Shown here one piece after another: positions 55,438-64,000 of a stretch of DNA of 64,000 nucleotides. The DNA lies in assembly GCA_933228675.1 (NCBI GenBank), contig OW121741.1, forward strand, positions 115,442,694 through 115,506,693. Reading direction: 5' to 3'. The translations under genes and the position numbers were made by a program. The stretch comes from Stomorhina lunata (taxonomy: Eukaryota > Arthropoda > Insecta > Diptera > Rhiniidae). How positions within the stretch are numbered: position 1 is the first letter of the stretch; the number at the start of each line of letters is the position of its first letter. Under the pieces are notes generated by a model, which was given only the letters and a program-made list of their open reading frames with translations, was not told the DNA's origin and ran no database searches.

Positions 55438-57173
55438 ATGTCCGTCTGTCTGTCTACCTGTCCTTTTTTCTGTTGTAGTCAAGTTTTTGGAGCTCGTGTT
55501 TTGTCGATATTTCAGGTGTTTATTTTGATGAAATTTAATAGCGTACGCAGGGGACTATCTAACTTTTAATGCATTCGGTAATTTGTGGTAGATATAATAT
55601 AGTGTTTAAGTGTTTTAAACGACAATGATGAAGTTCAGGGTGGGACGATATCCTAAAATTTTATGTAAAATGCATATGGGTATACCTTCCAGGAGCTCCA
55701 CAAATCTAATTTTAGCAGACAGACACACTGTATTTATCTTAGTTTTGTGTCTGACTTTTGAACATTGTGATAACATTTGAGAATGTATTATATGTATATC
55801 AAATTAGGAAGTACAAAAATGCAACTAAGTACATAAAATCCGTTCAAAACCTACATATATATGTATCTCACATATCAATGAAAATTTAAGTTTTTTAATT
55901 GCAATTGGGAGAAATCCGTTCACGTTTGACCATTGCTCCCATATAACTTCGCCTAAGGCAATCTCTATCTAATAAATGACAAATTATAATAGATACGATG
56001 GTGATATTTAGTATAAAGACGTTGCACAATATCGTTATTCAGGGCGATAGCGCCTAAAATAAACCTTCTAGAGGGACAACATTTGACAAAAGTTTTTCTG
56101 ATCTCTTGAAAAGTTCGGTGTTGAAAATGGGCGATCTCGGTTCATATTTAGTGAAATCTCCCATATAACCCTGACCGGAAATCACTTTAATGCTGATAAA
56201 TTAAATCACATTATAATTGCACAAAGATTTAGAGCAAAACTTTCCACACATCCATCGGACAGATCGAAAGAACAATACATCACAAATATTATTGATAACG
56301 TATTCATCTTTATTAGTTAACTAACTTCAGATTAATTAGTAAATCTTTAATAACTTATCCTACAAAGCTGATATCCATCCATTCAAAAGCTATATATTTC
56401 ACGTATGTATCTAAAACTAAGATTTTATACCCCATAATTCTAAGGCTGGTATACATTGACAATAATTGTTAAAGCTTTGACCTAAATCAGTCCGCTAACT
56501 TCAGAGTTTTACATAACTAATCAAAAACTTTTACTAGTTGGATAATTCGTACGAATTAAAGTACACAACCCTCACTGGGCACTGTGATTTTAGGTTGCTT
56601 GCCAGAATATTTAATATTCATCAAATCGATGTGCTCTTGCAAATCTAAGGGCATCTATATTTTGAAGCATCTTTTCTGCATTGTTTATCTGGTCTATCGA
56701 ACTTTATTAAATGGTCGTAAAATATGTTTCTATTTTATTTCGAAGCTACCGGCTGGCTCAAATAAGCATTCTCTACTTGTAGTCTAGTAATCATTATCAT
56801 TCTCAAAGGGACCACTTTAGAACCCAAGTAACGCTGTCTTAAACATCAGACACCTGCCCAACCTAATCTTTGGGTCCATAACTATTCTAGTTGATAACGC
56901 CACCGAAAAGCTTTTTATTTTCCGACTCTTATTTTTAAAGACTCTTTGCAAATAATACTAGTATAACCAAATATTGCTAGGAATTACATTTAGTATGAGC
57001 AAAAGAAAATTAATATAGATATCAAGCATTTGTGTGGAGCTCAACTAAGTCAGTAATCAGAAACTATATAATTATCAATATATTCTTACGATTTTGTACT
57101 TTTCTTTTGGAACACCATTGGTGAAGGGTATCTAAGATTCGGAAAAGCCGAATATACCACTCTTACTTGTTTT
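55438..57173 (+). mobile_element. Type-2 Helentron-like element
   Basis: Starts about GTCCGTCTGTCTGTCTACCT, carries CCGTTCACGTTTGACCATTG and TCGGTTCATATTTAGTGAAA motifs and a TGCTGATAAATTAAATCACA segment. It ends GGTGAAGGGTATCTAAGATT, CGGAAAAGCCGAATATACCA, CTCTTACTTGTTTT. The middle (about 56250-57050) differs from the other copies and may hold another insertion. Confidence 0.68.
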
Positions 57174-57719
57174 ATAATGGGACCATGGCTATTGAAATTC
57201 GTCAAAATCGGTCCATTATATATGATACCTCTCATAGGTCCCACTTCCCGAAATTAATATATTGGATACAAATATTAATATTTTTTCATGAAATTTGAAA
57301 CAAATACTGCTTATATAAGCTTAAATTACTGTACAAATTACTGTACGTTGAAATCGGTCTACATTTGATCATAGCTCCCATACAAACTCTTCTGTCAGAA
57401 CGCAGTAAATAAGACAAAAATCACTAAAACGCTCGTAAATATGAAGATAATGAGAATTTTATGTTTATTTTTTGCATACATAATTAATTTGTAATAACTG
57501 TAATCAACTTGCCAAATTTTGAGATAATCGGTCCACACTTGACCCTTGTTTTCAAATAAGTCCAAATGACGAAAGTAGCTTAAATATATAAGTTTTGAGA
57601 AAATGTTGGTATGATGGCAAAATTTAGCAAATATTTGTCTTTATACAATATTTGTCTTTATGGTGAAGGGTATCGTATGGTCGAGCTTGACCGACTATTT
57701 CACTTTCTTACTTGTTTTT
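57174..57719 (+). mobile_element. Type-1 DINE-like element, 5'-truncated
   Basis: It starts abruptly at ATAATGGGACCATGGCTATT, directly after the type-2 3' end, and continues through CCCACTTCCCGAAATTAATA and CGGTCTACATTTGATCATAG. It ends GGTGAAGGGTATCGTATGGT, CGAGCTTGACCGAC, TTTCTTACTTGTTTTT. The fusion recalls the head-to-tail copies at 34.4-37.0 kb. Confidence 0.8.
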
Positions 57720-59064
57720 ACATAAAATCATTTTAAGAGATAGAGTAAAAAATTCATACATTTCTTTTTATTGATTCCATAGCCTAGTTTAAATGATTTG
57801 AACAATGTGAACTACTGTATATCAACTCCACTCCAGTCCCTGACAAAATATTGACTCTCAATACATCTGAACATACTTTTCTGAAAATTTATTTCTAAAG
57901 GTATACACCTACGCATCTAAATCTAAAAATGATGTGGATGTCGCCTATTTTATCATATTATTAGGAAAGTAAATCTTTAATAGAATCCCAAGTGGCTAAA
58001 AAACCTCAGAATATGTGGACAGAAATATTCATTTTTGTAAACAACCCAATAGTAATTAACAAAATATTTTTTTGTACAGTGAAAAAAAATTTGCTCAATT
58101 AAAAATGTTCACAAAAACAAATTTTATTAGACTTTCTAATAAAGTCAGCTAAAATTTCCTAAACTAAAAAAATAAGCAATTTTTTTAATCTGATTTTATA
58201 TTTTTATATTTTTCTATGTATTAATAAAATTGTTTTTATTCTCATACAGATTCGGTTCGGATAAAAATCAAAAACTATTTGGATTAGAATAATAAAACTT
58301 AATAACCACAAAAATTTTGAAAAATTAAACAAAAACGAAAAAATACAAATAGATTACTAATGGATAAAAATAAAAACTTTAAATAATCCCTAATAAGATT
58401 TAGTCAAAAAAAAGTATAAAATTTGCTACAAAATTTAATTAAATTCAAAAATTACTTAAAATAGCCCCTTAACTTCAAGGGTTAAAACTGTGAATTCAAA
58501 ACCAAAAAAGTGTGAGATAAAATTAAAAGAAATAAACTGAATTGAAAACCAAATAAAGATAATAAATAAATTTTATTTTTGGGGACAAAAACTTTTTTTT
58601 AAAAATAAAGAAATATAAAAATTAGTGTTTTTAGCCCAAAGAATAAATACGAATAAAAAATTTTATTTATTTAATGATAATAATGTTTATTTCAATAAAA
58701 ACATTTATTCGAGTGAAAATTTCGATAAAGTAAATAAAATTTAAATTGTTATATGAAAAAAAAATTAAGAGGTAAAGAAAAAATGTTTGTATATAAAAGT
58801 AAGTTTAAGTAAAATTTTTCCAAAGTAATAAATAACGAATAAGCCCAAAAACATTAAAAATATTTGTAAAGTTTTTATGGGTAAAAACAATTAGCCCAAA
58901 AGTAAATTGAATGTATTAAATTCATTTCTTTCATATGAGGTCCTATCAAAAATATGCGTTAGGTAGAGAATATATGTAAAAAATTGTTAATAAATATTAT
59001 TAAAAGAACAATTTATTTTTAAAGGTTTGAAACTTTTAATAAATATAAATGGATAATTTTGCTT
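57720..59064. other. AT-rich noncoding DNA
   Basis: A-rich with many stops; nothing recognised. Confidence 0.5.
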
Positions 59065-59263
59065 TTAAGGAGTGTTCCGAATAAAATTTGTAGTTGTATT
59101 AAGTAAAATAAAACTTAAACAGTCAGATAAGAAAATATCTTTAAAATGAGGAAATTTGTTAAAGTATTTTACAAATTGATTTGACATTAAAATATTGACT
59201 TTCTTGTCAGTATTTTAAATTTAATGACATTTTTAGGTATTACTCTCAATGAAGATTTTAAAG

Positions 59264-59326
59264 GGCTTTAAACATGTGGTCCAAAAAAAGGTAACAGAAC
59301 TTTTTTTGGAGCACATGTTTAAAGCC
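59264..59326. other. 27-nt-arm hairpin
   Basis: GGCTTTAAACATGTG, a two-base mismatch, CCAAAAAAAG, a 9-base loop, then CTTTTTTTGG, two mismatched bases and CACATGTTTAAAGCC. 25 of 27 arm positions pair. Its size resembles a short foldback or a very compact small-RNA precursor; there is no evidence of expression. Confidence 0.8.
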
Positions 59327-59579
59327 TTCGCTATGATCTTCAATTGCATTTTCACAAGAACCCAATACATGCTAAAGTTCTGGATACGTAAATGTTTTTT
59401 TTTGTCTTATGGTACAAATAATGCATTATGGCTTAAATACCACTCAAGTGCTTTTTCCCTGTAGTGATGCCTAAATACTTCAGAAATATGATTCTGTTCT
59501 ATCTTAGAAATGGTAATAGCTCTTATAAAAATTCTAGCCTTAATTGTGACTGATGCTACAACAAATAATTTTCATAAAA

Positions 59580-61980
59580 TTTGTTTACATAGAAAAATTT
59601 TAATGAATTTTTTGACATAAAAAATTTTGATGAAATTTTTCCTATTTTGAAATTTTGAAATTGAAAAATTTTGGCGAAAATTTTTATGAATTATTTATAT
59701 AGAACATTTTTAAAATTTTCTGATATAAAAAAATAAGATACAGTTTTGTAATAGATACAAATTTTAATAAATTTTTTTTATACAAAAAATTTTCGATGAA
59801 ATTTTTTATGTAGACAAATTTTGATGAAATTTTTTGTATAGAAAAATTTAAAATTTTTTATATGGAAAAAGCTTTTCATATTTTGATAAAATATTTTTCT
59901 ATTAAAAAATTTTGACAACAAATTTTATGATTTTTTGTTTTAAAGAAAATTTTCATGAAATTTTTTCATATAAAAAAAATTATACATGAATTATAAAAAT
60001 TGCATCAGATCTAAAATCTTGACTTTCTCCACGTGCCAAATTAATATATTGAAAATTAAAAACAAACTGAGCCTGATTTAATTTTTTATAAGGCAAAACT
60101 TTTAAACATTTTCTTAAATAGAAAAATTTTGATAATTTTTTTTTATATAGAAAATTTTTTAAGAAATCTTTTATATAGGAAAATTTGTATGCAATTTTTT
60201 CATATAGAAAACTTCTGATGAATTTTTTTATACAGAAAAATTTTGGGTCAAATTTTTTATAAAGAAAAATTTTGATGAAATTTTTTAAGAAAAATTTTTG
60301 ATGGAATTTTTTTATATAGAAAATTTTTGATAATTTTTTTATAGATTTTCTTTAGAATTTTAATGAAATTTTTTATATAGAAAAATTTAGATAACATTTT
60401 TTATATAAAAAATTTTAGAAAATTTTCAAAAATTGTTTAATAAACAATTTTTGATTTATAAATATAAATTTTGATGAAATATTTTATGTAGAAAAATTTT
60501 GATAAATATTTTTTTATACCAAAGGATTTTGATAAAATTTTTTATATAAACAAATATTGATGAAATTTTTAATATAGAAAAAGTTTAATCAAATTTTTAA
60601 ATAAAGAAAAATTCTAATCAAATTTTTCAATATAGAAAAATTCTGATGACTTTTTTCATAAAGAAAAATGTTGATGAAACTTTTTATAAAAAAAAATTTT
60701 ATCAAATTTTTTATAAAGAAAAATGTTGATGAAATTTTTCATTGAAAAAATGTCGATTAATTTTTTTTATATAGAAAAATTTTTCATATAGAAAAATTTT
60801 GATAAATTTTTATATGCAGAAAAATTTTGATGGATTTTATGTTTACATAAAATTTTGATAATTCTTTTTTTATATAGAAAAATATTGATGATTTTTTTAT
60901 ACTAAAAACTTTGATAAAATTATTTTTCATAGAAAATTTTCGATAAAATTTTCTATACAGAAAAATTTTATTATGCAGGATAATTGAAATATTATTTTTT
61001 GAATGAAATTTTTTATACAGAAAAGTGTAGAAAATTTTGTTAAATTTTTTTAATAGGAAATTTTTGATGAAATTTTTTACTTAGAAAAATTTGTTGAATT
61101 TTTTTTTCCTATAGAAAAATTGTGATGAATTTTTTTATAGAGATTAATTTTAATAAAATTTTTCATACAAAAATTCTTTTTATGAAATTGTTTATAAGCA
61201 AAAATGTTCACGAAATTTTTTTATAAAAAAAATTTAACGAAAATTTTTTGGTTTTATCAAAAAACTATTTATTACAATAATAAATAATTGTAATAAATTG
61301 GGATTCTTACTACAGTAAAACTTTTTAATGAAAATTTTTTAATCTACAAAAATTTTGATGAAATTTTTTATTGAGAAAAATTATGATTTTTCTTTTTTTG
61401 AAACAAAAACAAAAAACAAACTTGAAGAAAATTTTCTTAAATAGAAAAACTTTGACGAAAACTTTTATGAAATTTTTTATATAGAAAAATTTTGATAAAA
61501 TATTTTATAAAGAAAAATGTTAACGAAATTTGTTATATTAAAAAATGTTTGATGAAATTTTTTATATAAAAAAATTTTGATAAAATTTTTTTATAGACAA
61601 AAATTTTGATGAAAATTTTTATGAAATTTGCTTACATAGACAAAGAAAATTTTTAATCAAATTTTTGATATAGGAAAATTTGATGAAAATGTTTATATAA
61701 AATCGATCTGTCTAAAAGAAGGGATAATATACCTGAAAAGATGGCCCAACCAAACATTGAAATTCTTCATATACAAATTTTGATCAAATTTTTCATATAC
61801 AATTTTGATAAGATTTTTTATATAAAAGTTTTGATAAAATTTTTTATATACAAATTTCTATAAAATTTTTCATATAAAAAAATGTTTATAAAATTTTTAT
61901 ATATGAAGAACAATCTTGATGAAATTGTTGAGATTAAAAATGTCAATTTTTTTACTCATATTGAAAAATATTGATGAAAT
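59580..61980. repeat. AT minisatellite, TATATAGAAAAATTTTGATGAAATTTTT unit
   Basis: About 2.4 kb of imperfect repeats of roughly 28-30 bp built on ATAGAAAAATTTTGATGAAA then TTTTTTAT. It lies wholly inside the TTAA-flanked element. Short non-array segments interrupt it near 60000-60080 and 61690-61765, and a Penelope-type fragment at 61244-61325. Confidence 0.85.
61244..61325 (-). mobile_element. Truncated Penelope-type repeat fragment, copy C
   Basis: The plus strand reads TTTTTTGGTTTTATCAAAAA, then the ATAATAAATAATTGTAATAA palindromic part, GGGATTCTTA and CTACAGTAAAACTTTTT. This is the complement of the plus-strand copies at 10.1 and 51.3 kb, so the coding sense here equals the hammerhead strand. 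An internal deletion of about 11 bp follows GATTCTTA, and the hammerhead-proximal GGTTTCCCC part is missing. The strand is stated as minus only by family convention and may be plus. Confidence 0.65.
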
Positions 61981-62054
61981 TTTCCATTAATACATGTTTA
62001 AGTGATTATAATATTTGTTTATGAAATGCATATTTTATTCGGAACACTTCTTAA

Positions 62055-63220
62055 TAGATAAAATAAACTAAAAAGCAATTAAATATAGGATTTATATAAA
62101 CATTTTCGTTTGCCCAAAGCCTGACCCATAAATACAACAACAGATATAAAATCCACAACTTCTGCATCTCGTCTAAAAGAATAAAAGTGTGAAAATAACA
62201 TCTCATAAAAATTTTTACGATATCTTGAAATTAACTACAGATTATCAGCATTAGCCTTAAACATTAATAAAAAAAATCTATAAAATTTATAATAATGATT
62301 GTTATTATTCGCCGCTGCCACTCCACAAAAAACGTGTAAACAACTTGGATGCAAAAAGAGCAATAAAACTAATAAAAATAAAAAGTGTATGAAGATATTG
62401 TGAATAAAGTGAATAGCCCTCCAAGAGCTGTCCTTGAAACAAAGTAAAATTGACGACACTTGAGAAAGAAATAAAAAAAAAAGACAGCAACTAAAAACCC
62501 ATCTAATAATGCGTTAAACTACTTTTATACACCAACAACCAAAACACTAATATGAAATAATGTGTTTGCGAAATAAAAAGGAAAATATATAAATCTCTGC
62601 AATATCTTTAGAAGGAAACAAATACATACATATATTCATATACTCTTAGTCAGTTTTGGAAATTTTACGAGTATTTTGTCTTTCTCTGCAATCACTTAAT
62701 TGTGTATTTACGGACACTTTCACCATCAATTTGGCCCGGCTTTGTCTCAGCTTCATGGTCATCATTGTCAGCTTCAGTCTCGTCGTTGTTTGTTAAGAAC
62801 AACAACAACCGCATCAGTAACCAGAATTTAAGTTCCAACCTTTTGAGGAAAATCTTTTAACACATACACACACTTACATTAATGCTGCAGCTTCTGTGTA
62901 TGCTGTTATGTCTTCCTGTGTATATGTTGGTAATTTTTGGAGTATTTATGTTGTCATGATGTGATTAAGCGGAAATAAAATATAAAATAGCAACAGGTTA
63001 GTGTTTGTTATTTTTGATATCTTTCTTTCTTATCTCACATAAAAAAGTAAATACATACTAAAAAAGTAAATACATACGTTTGAATTTTGTTTACCTCATT
63101 TTTAAGTATTTAAGGTATTTTGTATATGGCTCCTCATTTTTAATTCCCCTTAATGTTTTTTTTTATGATGTAAGTGATTTAAAGAATTTTGTCTGTATTT
63201 TAGAAAAATATTTAAAAAAC
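62055..63220. other. Noncoding DNA
   Basis: No gene is supported. A less AT-rich patch near 62735-62820 has TCATCATTGTCAGC-type and AACAACAACAACC triplet runs. Confidence 0.5.
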
Positions 63221-64000
63221 TTTTTGATGAATTTGTTTACATAGAAAATTTTGACGAAATGGTTTTTAGTAGAAGATTTTTAATTTTTTTATAATATTTT
63301 GTATAGAAAATTTTGATGAAATGGTTTTTAATAGAAGATTTTTAATCAAATTCTTTATATAGAAAAATGTTTATTAAATTTTTTATAAAAAAAAAATTTT
63401 GATCAGTTTTTTTGTATATAAATATTTTGATGAAATTTTGTTATATAAACAAATTTTGATACAATTTTTTATATAGAAAAATTTTGACGAAAATTTTAAT
63501 GAATTTTTTTAAATAGAAAAATTCATATACAATTTTTTATATAGAAATATTTTATAAATTTTTTTTATATAGAAAAATTTTGATAAAATTTTTTACATAG
63601 AAAAATGTTGATGAAATTTTGTATACAAAAGAAAATTGGATAAATTTTTTATATAGAAAATTTTTGATAATATATTTTACATAGAAAATTATTGATTAAA
63701 ATTATTGAAATTTGTTTTTATATAAATATTTTAATGAATTTAAATTTTCTTTATAAAATTTTGATACAATTGTTTTTAATAGAATTTTTTTTATCAAACT
63801 TTTAATAAAGAAAAACTTTTTTAAAATTTTGATAAACTTTTTTTAGATAAAAAAATTTTTGATTTAATTGTTTTATATAGAAAAATTTTGATGAAATTTT
63901 TATGGAGAGAATTTTGACAAAACTTTTGAGAGTTTTTTCTATGTTGATGAAATTATTTTATATAGAAACATTTTGATAATTTTTTTTTTTATATAGAAAA
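63221..64000. repeat. AT minisatellite continuing past the window end
   Basis: Repeats of TTTTTTATATAGAAAAATTT then TGATGAAA, the same unit type as 59580-61980. The array runs off the right edge. Confidence 0.85.

Larger units (their letters stand above)
59069..62050. mobile_element. TTAA-flanked TIR element filled with AT minisatellite
   Basis: The left end GGAGTGTTCCGAATAAAAT is preceded by TTAA (59065-59068). The right end in complement GAAGTGTTCCGAATAAAAT is followed by TTAA (62051-62054). The 19-bp ends differ at one base. TTAA duplication is typical of piggyBac and Kolobok transposons; the terminal sequence alone does not tell me which. No transposase frame; the interior is a long hairpin near the left end and then minisatellite. 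Confidence 0.8.

Overview
This is an AT-rich stretch of insect nuclear DNA, most likely from a cyclorrhaphan (higher) fly. The evidence is many copies of DINE-1/INE-1-like Helentrons with their (GTCY)n and (TA)n cores and typical ends, a jockey-type LINE, a BEL/Pao LTR element, a Penelope-type hammerhead motif and a tRNA-derived SINE. I see no convincing host protein-coding exon. The window reads as intergenic or large-intron DNA built from mobile elements and short-period AT satellites. The species cannot be fixed from the window; a muscoid or blowfly-like genome is a guess.

Layout. 1-7 kb: mostly unique AT-rich DNA with a 3 x 104-bp tandem repeat, a palindromic MITE, a small GTTCCCGTAC-ended MITE, and a TA-flanked pogo/Tigger-like element (4377-5879) filled with an AT minisatellite. 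7-14 kb: a diverged repeat occurs twice, each time followed by an AT array; a 5'-truncated jockey-like LINE with an open reverse-transcriptase frame and a 15-bp target duplication sits in the second array. 14-22 kb: a repeated GTAGCGTCCG motif, a type-2 Helentron-like element with (GTCT)n and (TA)n, a CAGCCTGTT-ended element and a 31-bp palindromic satellite. 22-34 kb: local 150-bp and 170-bp tandem repeats, a MITE, two arrays of one 29-bp satellite (the second inside a Helentron-like copy), and a full minus-strand type-1 DINE-like element. 34-38 kb: three head-to-tail DINE-like copies, one split by a CACTCAG-ended transposon, then a SINE and a decayed RT. 38.6-43.1 kb: a nest of TIR elements. 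43.3-47.5 kb: a young BEL/Pao element lacking RT, RNase H and integrase but with near-identical LTRs. 47.5-59 kb: the least repetitive stretch, then a pogo-like element carrying a Penelope-type hammerhead ribozyme, a 2.1-kb type-2 element split by a SINE, and further Helentron-like copies. 59-64 kb: a TTAA-flanked TIR element filled with AT minisatellite, and the start of another array.

The recurring theme is AT-rich minisatellites (units of about 28-31 bp built on AAAATTTT and ATAGAAA) lying inside transposons whose ends can still be read. The features most worth a second look are the domain-deleted BEL element with its ACCCT/AGGGT signature, the hammerhead motif with truncated relatives starting near its predicted cleavage site, the TIR elements that carry satellite arrays, and the nested palindromic element at 38.6-43.1 kb.
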